A DNA stretch of 64,000 nt from Chitinophagaceae bacterium (lineage in GTDB: Bacteria > Bacteroidota > Bacteroidia > Chitinophagales > Chitinophagaceae), in the NCBI GenBank assembly GCA_016720825.1, contig JADKJV010000007.1, positions 124,001 through 188,000 on the forward strand, given 5' to 3'. Positions 8,442 through 17,507 of this stretch are shown piece by piece. The position numbers and the translations under genes were made by a program. Numbering within the stretch: position 1 is the stretch's first letter; every line of letters starts with the position of its first letter. Under the pieces are notes generated by a model. That model ran no database searches, was not told the DNA's origin, and saw only the letters and a program-made list of their open reading frames with translations.

Positions 8442-9974
8442 ATGCCTGCAACAACTACCGCTGCCGCCCAGTCAAACCTGGCAGCAAGACCCGTTTTCCG
8501 GGACAAATATGATCACTTTATCGGTGGCCGCTGGGTGGCTCCCGCTACTGGTGAGTATTTCGACAACATCTCCCCGATTGATGGCAAGGTGTTTACCAAA
8601 GCCGCCCGCGGTTCTGCGGCCGACATTGATAAAGCCATTGATGCCGCACAGGAGGCCTTTAAAACCTGGAGCAAAACGGCAGTCGCTACCCGCAGCAATG
8701 TCCTGCTGAAAATCGCGCAGATTGTAGAGGACAACCTCGAATACCTGGCGACCGTGGAAACCATTGACAACGGCAAGGCTATCCGCGAAACGCGCGCAGC
8801 CGACCTGCCGCTGGTAGTTGATCACTTCCGCTATTTCGCCGGCGTAATCCGCGCCGAAGAAGGTGGTATCAGCGAACACGATGAAACCACCGTGAGTATT
8901 AACCTGCATGAACCGATTGGTGTGGTTGGACAAATCATCCCCTGGAATTTTCCCCTGCTGATGGCAGCGTGGAAAATTGCACCCGCCATTGCTGCTGGTT
9001 GCACCGTAGTGGTAAAACCTGCTGAACAAACGCCCACCAGCATTATGTGCCTGATGGAACTGATCGGTGAAGCACTGCCTGCCGGTGTGCTGAATATCGT
9101 TACTGGCTTTGGCGTGGAAGCAGGCAAACCGCTTGCCACTTCGCCCCGCATCAATAAAGTAGCCTTCACTGGTGAAACCACGACCGGCCGTCTCATTATG
9201 CAATACGCATCTGAAAACCTGATTCCTGTTACCATGGAACTCGGCGGCAAAAGTCCCAACATCTTTTTTGAATCAGTAGCTGATCATGATGATGCGTTCT
9301 TTGATAAAGCAGTTGAAGGTGCGGTGATGTTCGCATTGAACCAGGGCGAAGTTTGTACCTGTCCTTCCAGAATACTGGTACACGAAAACATTTATGAAAA
9401 ATTCATGGACCGTGTGATCCAGCGTACCAAAGCCATCAAACTCGGTAATCCCCTCGATGGAACAGTAATGATGGGTGCGCAGGCTTCGGAAGACCAGTAC
9501 AATAAAATCCTCAGCTACCTGGATATCGGCAAACAGGAAGGTGCACAGGTATTATGCGGCGGTGAAGCGTTTCACCAGAACAGCGGCCTGGAACATGGTT
9601 ACTATATTAAACCGACCATTTTCAAGGGACATAATAAAATGCGTGTATTCCAGGAAGAAATTTTCGGGCCCGTTACATCCGTTACCACTTTCAAAACAAC
9701 AGCAGAAGCGATTGCCATAGCCAACGACAGTTTATACGGACTTGGTGCTGGTGTATGGACACGCAATGCGCATGAACTGTACCAGGTACCCCGTGCGATC
9801 CAGGCTGGCAGGGTTTGGGTGAACTGTTATCATGCATATCCTGCACACGCGCCTTTCGGCGGATATAAAAAATCCGGTTTTGGCAGGGAAACGCATAAAA
9901 TGATGCTGGCGCATTACAGGCAAACCAAAAACATGCTGATTTCTTACAGCCAGGATAAACTGGGATTTTTCTAA
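8442..9974 (+). CDS. NAD(P)-dependent aldehyde dehydrogenase, acetaldehyde dehydrogenase AldB/ExaC type
   Basis: A 510-residue soluble aldehyde dehydrogenase that oxidises aldehydes (probably acetaldehyde or other short aldehydes) to acids. Visible motifs are the Rossmann segment PWNFPLLMAAWKIAPAIAAG, the glutamate motif MELGGKSPN and the catalytic Cys in NQGEVCTCPSR, a variant characteristic of the AldB/ExaC branch. I choose the ATG at 8442 over the in-frame TTG at 8436. A DUF779 gene follows after 76 bases, the common partner of this enzyme class, and an AraC regulator is divergent. The physiological substrate is inferred. Confidence 0.9.
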   Translation: MPATTTAAAQSNLAARPVFRDKYDHFIGGRWVAPATGEYFDNISPIDGKVFTKAARGSAADIDKAIDAAQEAFKTWSKTAVATRSNVLLKIAQIVEDNLEYLATVETIDNGKAIRETRAADLPLVVDHFRYFAGVIRAEEGGISEHDETTVSINLHEPIGVVGQIIPWNFPLLMAAWKIAPAIAAGCTVVVKPAEQTPTSIMCLMELIGEALPAGVLNIVTGFGVEAGKPLATSPRINKVAFTGETTTGRLIMQYASENLIPVTMELGGKSPNIFFESVADHDDAFFDKAVEGAVMFALNQGEVCTCPSRILVHENIYEKFMDRVIQRTKAIKLGNPLDGTVMMGAQASEDQYNKILSYLDIGKQEGAQVLCGGEAFHQNSGLEHGYYIKPTIFKGHNKMRVFQEEIFGPVTSVTTFKTTAEAIAIANDSLYGLGAGVWTRNAHELYQVPRAIQAGRVWVNCYHAYPAHAPFGGYKKSGFGRETHKMMLAHYRQTKNMLISYSQDKLGFF

Positions 9975-10009
9975 ACAAGATCATTATCCTTTAAGAATAA
10001 CCGAACGAT

Positions 10010-10040
10010 AACCGGGCGCCCGCAGGCCCGGTTATTATTA
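10010..10040 (+). terminator. Hairpin between aldehyde dehydrogenase and DUF779 gene
   Basis: AACCGGGC and GCCCGGTT form a perfect 8-base stem with an 8-base loop, followed by ATTATTA. The T run is poor, so it may be a weak terminator or a stabiliser that adjusts expression of the next gene. Confidence 0.5.
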
Positions 10041-10050
10041 AACACCAACG

Positions 10051-10422
10051 ATGGATGTACCCCGGATTACTGCGACAGAAAATGCCCAAATGCTGATTGA
10101 AACACTGAAACAAAAAAACGGCGCGCTGATGTTTCACATGAGTGGTGGTTGCTGCGATGGCAGCCAGCCCATGTGTTTCCCCGATGGGGAATTCAGGACC
10201 GGCAGCAGTGATGTTTGTATTGGGCTGATAGAAGATTGCCGGTTTTATATAGCAGGCGACCAGTTCGAATATCTTAAGCACACACAATTGATACTGGATG
10301 TTACACCAGGCAGGGGCAGCAGTTTCTCCATGGAAATTCCAATGGGATTCCGGTTTTTTATCCGCTCGCGCTTATTTACTGATGATGAATTAGGAAGGCT
10401 GGTGCCTTTACTTGCCGGCTGA
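10051..10422 (+). CDS. DUF779 domain-containing protein
   Basis: A 123-residue cytoplasmic protein with the DUF779 signature: conserved cysteines in SGGCCDGSQPMC and ITPGRGSSF-like DVTPGRGSSFSMEI, ending FFIRSRLFTDDEL. DUF779 proteins are commonly encoded beside AldB-type aldehyde dehydrogenases, as here. Their biochemical role is not established. The cysteine cluster suggests metal or redox chemistry (inference). Confidence 0.85.
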   Translation: MDVPRITATENAQMLIETLKQKNGALMFHMSGGCCDGSQPMCFPDGEFRTGSSDVCIGLIEDCRFYIAGDQFEYLKHTQLILDVTPGRGSSFSMEIPMGFRFFIRSRLFTDDELGRLVPLLAG

Positions 10423-10423
10423 A

Positions 10424-11497
10424 TCAGAGCTTATCATATAACGCCCGCAGTTTTTCCCGGGTCATGATTTTCTCCCAGTCTTTACCCAGCGCATTTTCCC
10501 ATAAAGGTTTCATACCCATGGAAACGCCAATCATTTTATCAAAATCTTCTTCTGATAAACCCTTGCAGATACCGGTAGGAATTTCAATGTTGTTCTTCTC
10601 CACCATGTGTTTGAATTCTTTCACACCTTCGGGATAATATTCTTCGAGGTGATTCATCACAATGCAATTGCCAATACCATGTTTGGTACCGAGGAGATAT
10701 CCGAGTCCGTAACTCACCGCATGCGCCACGCCTACCTGTGAGTAAGCAATGCTCATACCGCCGGCATAAGAAGCCATCATCAGTTTCTCATCGCTTTCAG
10801 CATCCCAATGGTTTTTCCTGACGAACACTTCCTGGCAAATATCCAGCGCCTTTTCACCATAACTCTTGCTGAATTCATTGATATAGGTTCCCTGCAAACT
10901 TTCAATGCAATGGATATAACAATCCATGCCTGTATAAAAACGCTGGTTCACCGGTGCGTTTGCGGTGAGCTCAGGGTCGAGTACAATCTGGTCAAACGGC
11001 GTGAAGTCGGAGTTCATACCCAGTTTCCTGACCGGGCCCGTTAATACCGTTGTGCGTGATACTTCAGCACCTGTACCGCTCAGTGTGGGAATACCGGCCT
11101 TGTAAACACCGGGATTTTTAACGAGATCCCAGCCCTGGTAATCAGCAGAAGAGCCCGGGTTGGTCATCATCAGCGAAACCGCTTTGGCTAAATCCATGGC
11201 GCTGCCGCCGCCAATACCGATAACACCGCTTACGGTGCCGAACTGTTCTTTCAGTCCCTGCGCCAGCTTATCAACATACGTTGTTTTTGGCTCATGTGTA
11301 ACATCCACAAAAATGATCTGGTCGTTGCCACGCAAAGGAACCCGGTTGGCCAGGGGTTTGCCTTCAAAGAAATGATCCACCAGGAAAACCATGGGCGCAT
11401 CATTCACCCGGCGGGGCGCCAGGATTTCATCTAACTGGTTAAAACAACCACGGCCATACACTACATAACCGATCATCTTAAAATTGCGGAACTGCAT
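10424..11497 (-). CDS. Iron-containing alcohol dehydrogenase, KdnB-like (possible Kdo 8-oxidase)
   Basis: A soluble group III dehydrogenase of about 357 residues. The NAD-binding motif GVIGIGGGSAMDLAK is present. The metal ligands appear as Asp in GMDCYIHCIES, His in IHC, His in GVAHAVSYGLG and His in GTKHGIGN. The opening FRNFKMIGYVVYGRGCFNQLDEIL resembles proteins annotated as 3-deoxy-alpha-D-manno-octulosonate 8-oxidase (KdnB). kdsB lies 3 kb upstream on the same strand, which fits a role in modified Kdo synthesis, but the aminotransferase partner KdnA is not in view. I choose the ATG at 11497 over that at 11536 because homologues start near MQFRNF. A plain alcohol dehydrogenase is the alternative. 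Confidence 0.75.
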   Translation of the reverse strand: MQFRNFKMIGYVVYGRGCFNQLDEILAPRRVNDAPMVFLVDHFFEGKPLANRVPLRGNDQIIFVDVTHEPKTTYVDKLAQGLKEQFGTVSGVIGIGGGSAMDLAKAVSLMMTNPGSSADYQGWDLVKNPGVYKAGIPTLSGTGAEVSRTTVLTGPVRKLGMNSDFTPFDQIVLDPELTANAPVNQRFYTGMDCYIHCIESLQGTYINEFSKSYGEKALDICQEVFVRKNHWDAESDEKLMMASYAGGMSIAYSQVGVAHAVSYGLGYLLGTKHGIGNCIVMNHLEEYYPEGVKEFKHMVEKNNIEIPTGICKGLSEEDFDKMIGVSMGMKPLWENALGKDWEKIMTREKLRALYDKL

Positions 11498-11555
11498 ACA
11501 GGTAATTTGCCCGCAAAATTCATGAATTTCGGGCATAGCAGGAAATAAGAAAGAA

Positions 11556-13046
11556 TCAGGGCTTCCAGATAGATTTTAACGGCCAGCAACGAACCTGGTC
11601 AAACACGGCTTTCTCAGTGCTTCCAAACAGGGAAATGTAGTTATCTTTTGCATCCGGGAAAAACTGCGCACTCATCACTACCTCACCGTCATTGGCAAAA
11701 ACTTCCACTACGCTGTGATCAAAAAAGATGTGCAGCTTTAATTTGTTGTCTTTTAGTTTAACGGGTGTGGTGAAATAATTAAACGTGTAGAATTTATCCG
11801 TTTTCGTTTTATCCGGTGTTCTCATCCGGTCAATATATAACACCCCTTCCAGCGGGTCATATCCGATTTCAAGATCCGTTTTGCTGCCCACACCTAGTTG
11901 TACCCCGCTTTTATTTTTCAACGAAGGCTGCATCTCCACGATCATTTCACATTGCTGGGAACGGAAAGGTAAATCATGGAAAAAGTACACTTCTTTGTTT
12001 TTTACTTCGAAGGGTTTCCCGCGCAACGACTGAAGCGCTGCAATGGGTTGCTGCAGCAAAACCCAGCGGTCGTTTTCTTTTTTTACAGATAAAGTCCGCG
12101 GCAGCGACATCGTTCCTTTCCAGGGTTTGGTGGGAATATCATTCGCATAATTCCAGTTATTCATCCAGCCAATGGCAGTGGGCGCATGACCTTTGGGTAA
12201 CTGGCCGTAACAAATCGCCGCATAATAATCGGGACCGTAATCGGGTCTTGCAATCTCAGCAGGATTTTCATTGGTGAATTTTTTGCCGTCAAAATCTCCC
12301 ACGAAATATTGCATAGATGCATTTTGTGAAGTCTGCAACACCCATTTTGTTTTACCGGGTTCACCGGCAACAGGTACTTCGGTCAGGTCGGGGCATTCCC
12401 AAACGCCGGTTGTATCACCAGCCGGACCAAAATCACTCTGGTGTGTCCAGTCTTTTAAGTTCGGTGAAGAATAAAACTGTACCAGGTGCTCCACCGGGAA
12501 CATCACACACATCACCCAGTAATTTTCAGGTGCATACCAGAACACTTTAGGATCCCTGAAATCTTTTTTATGTAAATCAAGAATGGGATTGCCCGCTGCT
12601 TTGGTCCATGTTTTTCCATCATCCAGACTGAATGCCGCATGCTGGCTCTGGTTGATATTTTCCTGGTGTCCCGTGTAAATGGCCACCATGGCGGTTTTGC
12701 CGTTCTTTCCGTAATCACTGGTTTTGTTCACGTCGGCCACACAGGTTCCTGAAAATATCATCGTACCATTTGCTTCCGGAATGGCAATGGGCTGGTGTTT
12801 CCAGTGTACAAGATCGGTGCTGGTCGCATGGCCCCAGGTCATGTGGCCCCATTGGTTGCCAAACGGATTATGCTGGTAAAACATGTGGTACTGCCCTTTG
12901 TAATACACCAGCCCGTTCGGATCATTGATCCAGTTCTTCGCCGGTGTAAAATGGAACTGCGGGCGGTACAGTTCTTTATACGTCGCCGTCTGTGCAGCGA
13001 GCTGTACACTGATGCCGCAAAGAAGCACACATAAAAAACGTTTCAT
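11556..13046 (-). CDS. Glycoside hydrolase family 32 protein (levanase/fructan beta-fructosidase type)
   Basis: A 496-residue exported hydrolase with a signal peptide (cleavage near QLAAQ-TATYK). The five-blade propeller domain holds the GH32 triad: nucleophile Asp42 in WINDPNG, stabilising Asp165 in RDPKVFW, and acid/base Glu217 in WECPD. The C-terminal beta-sandwich follows from about residue 350 (FFDHSVVEVFAN near the end). It should release fructose from sucrose, inulin or levan in the periplasm or outside. It lies 13 bases downstream of a sugar porter gene, so cleavage and uptake are probably coupled. No SusC/SusD pair is in the window. Confidence 0.93.
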   Translation of the reverse strand: MKRFLCVLLCGISVQLAAQTATYKELYRPQFHFTPAKNWINDPNGLVYYKGQYHMFYQHNPFGNQWGHMTWGHATSTDLVHWKHQPIAIPEANGTMIFSGTCVADVNKTSDYGKNGKTAMVAIYTGHQENINQSQHAAFSLDDGKTWTKAAGNPILDLHKKDFRDPKVFWYAPENYWVMCVMFPVEHLVQFYSSPNLKDWTHQSDFGPAGDTTGVWECPDLTEVPVAGEPGKTKWVLQTSQNASMQYFVGDFDGKKFTNENPAEIARPDYGPDYYAAICYGQLPKGHAPTAIGWMNNWNYANDIPTKPWKGTMSLPRTLSVKKENDRWVLLQQPIAALQSLRGKPFEVKNKEVYFFHDLPFRSQQCEMIVEMQPSLKNKSGVQLGVGSKTDLEIGYDPLEGVLYIDRMRTPDKTKTDKFYTFNYFTTPVKLKDNKLKLHIFFDHSVVEVFANDGEVVMSAQFFPDAKDNYISLFGSTEKAVFDQVRCWPLKSIWKP

Positions 13047-13059
13047 GGTTTTTGTTTTA

Positions 13060-14409
13060 TCAGTGAATGAGTTTCTTTTCCAGTTCTTCCAGTGAAACCC
13101 CTTTGGTTTCGGGCACTTTCGTCAATGTCCATATTAACTGCAGCACCATCATGCCGGAGAAAAAGGCAAAGATGATCCAGGGCTTATCGCGCAGGATTCC
13201 TTTCTCCGCATCCAGGAACACGGGTGTGATCAGCGTAATCAAAGCCGCAAACACCCAATGCACCGAACAGCCGAATGATTGTCCGAAAGCCCTTACGTTA
13301 TTCGGGAATATTTCAGAGATAAACACCCAGATGATTGCACCTTGTCCGATTGCGTGTGAAGCAATAAACATCAGCAGGAAAGTCATCAGGAAAGCATCTC
13401 CCGCATGGGTTTTAAATGCATAGGCCACCATGGCCAGGCTGACGATGTAACCAATGGATCCGATAATGAGCAGCGTTTTCCGTCCAACACGGTCAATCAG
13501 GTATAGCCCCACAAAAGTGAAGATGAGGTTGATCCCGCCGATGGCAATAGAATTAAACAATGAATCTTTTGATGCGATACCGGCATTCTGTAAAATTTCC
13601 GGTGCGTAATATAAAATGAAGTTGATCCCCGATAACTGGTTAAAGAACGCTACCAGGAATGCCAGCCACAAAACGGTTTTGTATTTATGACTAAAGAAGG
13701 CACGGGTGTCGCCGGTGGCGGCTTCGTGTTTACTGCTTTCAACAATCTGGTTGATTTCTTCTTCGGGATTTTCCACGCCGATTTTCTTCAGTGTATTTCT
13801 CGCCCCGGCAATATCGTTCTTATGGGTGATCAGCCAGCGCGGACTTTCCGGCACGGCCATCACCATCACAGTATATATTAAAGAAGGAACAGCGAGCACA
13901 CCCAGCATCCAGCGCCAGTCGTTGGCACCGTCAAATCCTTTCAGCAAATAATTCGATACAAACGCCACGAGGATACCGAATACAATATTGAACTGGTATA
14001 AACCCACGAGACGTCCGCGGGTTTTAGGTGTGGAGATTTCAGAAATATAAGTAGGTGCCACTACTGATGAAACACCAATCCCTAAACCACCAATAAAACG
14101 GAAGATGGAAAAAGTATAAGGATCCTGTGCGAGCGCAGAACCGAGTGCGGATACGGCAAACAATACCCCGATCCAGAACAACACTTTCTTCCGGCCGTAT
14201 TTATGTGTGGGAATTCCACCGAACATCGCGCCCACCACGGTTCCCCAGAGAGCCATGGACATAATAAAGAATCCATGGAACAGTGGTGTGGTGTGCCAGA
14301 GTTCTTTGATGGGCAGGTTGGCGCCGGAAATAACAACGGTATCAAAACCAAAAATGAAACCGGCCAGCGCGGCCACGATGGAATACTGGAAGAGATTTGA
14401 TTTCGGCAT
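13060..14409 (-). CDS. Sugar porter family MFS transporter
   Basis: About 449 residues with twelve predicted membrane spans and the sugar porter signatures GRKKVLF after span 2, VPESPRWL after span 6, DRVGRKTLL after span 8 and PETKGVSLEELE at the C-terminus. It should import a monosaccharide by proton symport; fructose is likely because the GH32 gene is immediately downstream. I use the ATG at 14409 rather than the TTG at 14415. A weak operon link to kdsB (86 bases upstream) is possible. Confidence 0.92.
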   Translation of the reverse strand: MPKSNLFQYSIVAALAGFIFGFDTVVISGANLPIKELWHTTPLFHGFFIMSMALWGTVVGAMFGGIPTHKYGRKKVLFWIGVLFAVSALGSALAQDPYTFSIFRFIGGLGIGVSSVVAPTYISEISTPKTRGRLVGLYQFNIVFGILVAFVSNYLLKGFDGANDWRWMLGVLAVPSLIYTVMVMAVPESPRWLITHKNDIAGARNTLKKIGVENPEEEINQIVESSKHEAATGDTRAFFSHKYKTVLWLAFLVAFFNQLSGINFILYYAPEILQNAGIASKDSLFNSIAIGGINLIFTFVGLYLIDRVGRKTLLIIGSIGYIVSLAMVAYAFKTHAGDAFLMTFLLMFIASHAIGQGAIIWVFISEIFPNNVRAFGQSFGCSVHWVFAALITLITPVFLDAEKGILRDKPWIIFAFFSGMMVLQLIWTLTKVPETKGVSLEELEKKLIH

Positions 14410-14495
14410 ATACAATCTTTAGAATAGAAAGATAGGGAAACAAATCAGTCTTATACGCCGGTTTACGGCCAATCATCCTGCAAACGATTGAAATG

Positions 14496-15212
14496 CTATA
14501 ACAATTTAGACGCGCGGTCGAGGTCTTCCGGTGTGTCAATTTCAACACCCATGTAATCCACCACCACCATTCGCAGCGGGATTCCGTTTTCGAGGTAACG
14601 AAGGCATTCAATTTTCTCAACCGACTCCAGTACACCGGCGGGCCAGTTGGTGAAATTCATCAGTTCTTCCTTACGGAAAGCATATACACCGATATGTTCA
14701 TAATAAGTTACCGGCACGTTTTTATCCCGTGGATATGGAATCGGGGAGCGGCTGAAGAATAGTGAGTTCATGTTATTGTCCACTGCCACTTTCACAAAAT
14801 TCGGATCATTGATATCTTTTTCATCGGTGAGCACCTGCATCAGCGAGGCCACCTGCACTTCCGGATCATGGAACTGCTCCAGCAGTTTTTGTAACGGTTC
14901 CGTTTTTACAAACGGTGTATCGCCCTGCACGTTTACAATTACATCGGCTTCGATATTAACCGCTGCTTCTGCAATCCGGTCGCTGCCGCTTTCGTGTTCA
15001 CACTGGCTCATCACAGCTTTACCGCCGTGAGCTGTTATTTCATTATAGATAATATCACTGTCTGTTACCACCCACACTTCATCAAACAAACCCGTGGCAA
15101 CGGTAGCCTGGTAGGTCCGGCTGATAACAGTCTGCCCGCCCAGCAGCTGCATCAGCTTTCCGGGAAAACGGGTGGCCGCATAACGGGCCGGTATCATCGC
15201 AATTGAACGCAT
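14496..15212 (-). CDS. kdsB: 3-deoxy-manno-octulosonate cytidylyltransferase
   Basis: A 238-residue cytoplasmic enzyme that activates Kdo as CMP-Kdo for lipopolysaccharide inner-core synthesis. The N-terminal motif IPARYAATRFPGKLM, VVTDSDIIYNE, the substrate loop CEHESGSDRIAEA and NVQGDTPF are all in the expected order, and the C-terminal segment ends GVEIDTPEDLDRA. Length matches the family. It sits 9 bases downstream of an SH3 protein gene on the same strand. Confidence 0.95.
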   Translation of the reverse strand: MRSIAMIPARYAATRFPGKLMQLLGGQTVISRTYQATVATGLFDEVWVVTDSDIIYNEITAHGGKAVMSQCEHESGSDRIAEAAVNIEADVIVNVQGDTPFVKTEPLQKLLEQFHDPEVQVASLMQVLTDEKDINDPNFVKVAVDNNMNSLFFSRSPIPYPRDKNVPVTYYEHIGVYAFRKEELMNFTNWPAGVLESVEKIECLRYLENGIPLRMVVVDYMGVEIDTPEDLDRASKLL

Positions 15213-15221
15213 GTATTAAAA

Positions 15222-15980
15222 TTAAAGGCCAGAAGATAAACTCACCACCAGCTGGGCATTGTCGTAATACATTACAAACTCAAAACTCGCACCATCGCTG
15301 TATTCAATCGTGATTTTATTCATCCAGAAATTACCATCACCAAAATCCTGTTTATCTACTGTTACCATATATTCAATGTCGCCTTTTTTATACGTTTTGT
15401 TTTCGGTAGGAAATGTTTCCTGTGCGCCAAATACTTCTTTGAATTCCGGAATCATACGCAGGAGTAAGAATCCCTGCTGTAAATCAAAATCCGGCAGGAA
15501 ATAAGTAGTGGAACCATATTCATAACCGATCATCTCATGGATTTCCGCCCCGTTTTTATACAATTGCTTGCGCAGCTCATAGCCCGTCTCTTCAATATTC
15601 ATCCTCGAGCCTCTTTTTACAATCAATTTGGTTCCGAATGGCTGTGTAAGCTGGAGGATATACCCTTTCAGGTCTTTCACCGTTGCCTTGGGCACGGGCC
15701 AGCTGAACAGGTATGAATCATTTACAAATCCTGTTTTGCCATTGTATGTTGCCTTCACCCAGGCGCCTTTCATACCTTCTGATTCAACCGGCACCCGGTC
15801 TTCCAGAACCTGCTCCACCGTTATTTTAGTGCCAAAAGGGATTTTAGCCAACGCGGTAGAATTCGCATCCTGCTTTTCACGAAGGCTGAGACCAGAACGG
15901 GCGGCAACATAGCGTATCGTATTTTGGGCAATCGCTGAAACGGAAACAAGCAGGGCTAAAATCAGTATTATCTTTTTCAT
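15222..15980 (-). CDS. Exported protein with N-terminal SH3b domain
   Basis: A 252-residue protein with a signal peptide (cleavage near AIAQ-NTIRY) followed by an SH3b-like domain (about 25-95; YVAARSGLSLREKQDANS, GKTGFVNDSYLF). The rest (about 100-250) is a predicted beta-rich domain I do not recognise. Bacterial SH3b domains often bind cell-wall peptides, so a periplasmic role is likely. It is packed between kdsB and a membrane hydroxylase-like gene with short gaps. Confidence 0.8.
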   Translation of the reverse strand: MKKIILILALLVSVSAIAQNTIRYVAARSGLSLREKQDANSTALAKIPFGTKITVEQVLEDRVPVESEGMKGAWVKATYNGKTGFVNDSYLFSWPVPKATVKDLKGYILQLTQPFGTKLIVKRGSRMNIEETGYELRKQLYKNGAEIHEMIGYEYGSTTYFLPDFDLQQGFLLLRMIPEFKEVFGAQETFPTENKTYKKGDIEYMVTVDKQDFGDGNFWMNKITIEYSDGASFEFVMYYDNAQLVVSLSSGL

Positions 15981-15998
15981 GGTTCGGTGTTTATCATA

Positions 15999-16823
15999 TT
16001 AATAGTCGAGTGGCTGGAATGGTTTCTTCAACAGACTCATCACATCTTCATCTTTTTCTGCGGGATAGTGCTTATCGAGACCGTATTTAACCTGGTTAAT
16101 ATCCAGTTTACTGAATGTACCCAGTAACCGGTCCCAGATGGAAAACACCGCTCCATAATTGCTGTCGGTATACGGCTGTTTCCAGTGATGGTGCACTTTG
16201 TGCATATTGGGGGAGATCAGGAAATAGCTCAGGGAATGATCCAGCCAGCCGGGGAGACGGATATTCGCATGCGTGAAAGCTGTGGCCAGCACAACCAGGG
16301 TCTGGTACATCATCACGCTGTACATCGGTGCGCCGGAAATAAAAATCAGCAGCATGAAAAAAATACCTCTTAATAAACTGTCGCCGGGATGGTGCCTGAG
16401 ACCTGATGTCACATCAATATTCGTATCACTATGGTGTACCAAATGAAAACGCCAGAGCAGGGGAACCTTGTGCATGGTCAGGTGCACCAGCCAGCTGCTG
16501 AAATCCAGCGCCAGCACACCAATGATAACAGTAGCAAGCACGCCGCTGTTAAACCAGTAAACCATGCCAAATTTTTCATGCAGGCACCAGTCGCTGAGCT
16601 TAATGATTACAATTGCCAGCAGCGTATGTATAATAAGATGTATAACCGTAAACACCAGGTTTACCCCGGCGTGCCGCAGTTTGTTCTTCTTAAAATGGAG
16701 TGTAAAAAGCGGGATGGCGCCTTCGATGATCCAGAACAGCAGCATGCCGCCGACGAGGATCGCCATTCTTTCAAGCGGCCTTTCTTCCAGGGTTTGAAAA
16801 TGCTCAATAATGCGTTGCCACAT
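15999..16823 (-). CDS. Sterol desaturase / fatty acid hydroxylase superfamily protein
   Basis: A 274-residue integral membrane protein. It carries the di-iron histidine clusters of the superfamily: HLTMHKVPLLWRFHLVHHSD and the later HANIRL...NMHKVHHHW. About four membrane spans flank these. It should hydroxylate or desaturate a lipid substrate, which cannot be specified. I choose the ATG at 16823 (MWQRIIEHFQ) because the longer frame up to 16925 overlaps the next gene and lacks membrane or family features. Confidence 0.88.
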   Translation of the reverse strand: MWQRIIEHFQTLEERPLERMAILVGGMLLFWIIEGAIPLFTLHFKKNKLRHAGVNLVFTVIHLIIHTLLAIVIIKLSDWCLHEKFGMVYWFNSGVLATVIIGVLALDFSSWLVHLTMHKVPLLWRFHLVHHSDTNIDVTSGLRHHPGDSLLRGIFFMLLIFISGAPMYSVMMYQTLVVLATAFTHANIRLPGWLDHSLSYFLISPNMHKVHHHWKQPYTDSNYGAVFSIWDRLLGTFSKLDINQVKYGLDKHYPAEKDEDVMSLLKKPFQPLDY

Positions 16824-16888
16824 ATTTACCGGTTTGCGGCCAAAAGTTACGGACAATTCGCTGATCAATTTCCGTATAGTATAAATTC

Positions 16889-17275
16889 TCAATCCGTCGC
16901 CGGACCAACGAATTTTTCCCCGCAATCAACACATTGGTATTGCGGCAGTTTTTGTTTTCCCGTAAAAAAGCGGCGGATACTGTCCCTGAACCCCACACTG
17001 GAAGATATTTTATCAAAATTCATGGACCCGCAGGCCGGGCAGGGCGCCAGGCCTTTTAAATTATTTTCAGAAATCCGCAGGATCTGCAATGCCCGGTCAG
17101 CCTGCGTTTCAGCCACCATGAGCTTTATTCCCCCAACCGCATACGTAATCGCCGGATCCACCGTCACCGTATTCTCATCCTTCAGCCAGCAGGAAATCTG
17201 TTCTTCCGTAAGCTGGCCGAGGGCGATGTGGGCGGAGATGTAGTCGTCGTAGCGTCTTATAGTTCGGTAGTTCAT
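16889..17275 (-). CDS. DUF2007-type putative signal-transducing protein with zinc ribbon
   Basis: A 128-residue cytoplasmic protein. The first 70 residues match the DUF2007 fold (RYDDYISAHIALGQLTEEQI, then GGIKLMVAE) and the C-terminal half holds two CxxC pairs, CPACG and CVDCG, consistent with one zinc ribbon. The function of the family is unknown. It starts at an ATG at 17275 next to an inverted repeat. Confidence 0.75.
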   Translation of the reverse strand: MNYRTIRRYDDYISAHIALGQLTEEQISCWLKDENTVTVDPAITYAVGGIKLMVAETQADRALQILRISENNLKGLAPCPACGSMNFDKISSSVGFRDSIRRFFTGKQKLPQYQCVDCGEKFVGPATD

Positions 17276-17279
17276 CGTA

Positions 17280-17455
17280 ATTGGTTGGAAGTTGGAGGTT
17301 GGAGGTTGAACCCTATGAAAGAATTTTTCCTAAAGGGCTCAAAAGTCAAAATTAAAAATTCAAAAAACCGTAACGCTGATAGTTCATGAACTATTCATTC
17401 AGAAAAGCATCTGCTGTAAGAACCTCCAACATCCAACTTCCAACATCCAACTCTC
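17280..17455. repeat. Imperfect inverted repeat (TTGGAGGTTGGA family)
   Basis: The left arm contains GGAAGTTGGAGGTTGGAGGTT, and the right arm (17420-17453) contains its imperfect complement AACCTCCAACATCCAACTTCC. About 110 AT-rich bases separate them. It fills the gap between two minus-strand genes and could form a long hairpin in RNA. Confidence 0.6.
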
Positions 17456-17507
17456 TTTTTAATCACCGTTGAACATTGAACTTTTGAACAATTGAACCTT
17501 TTAAACC

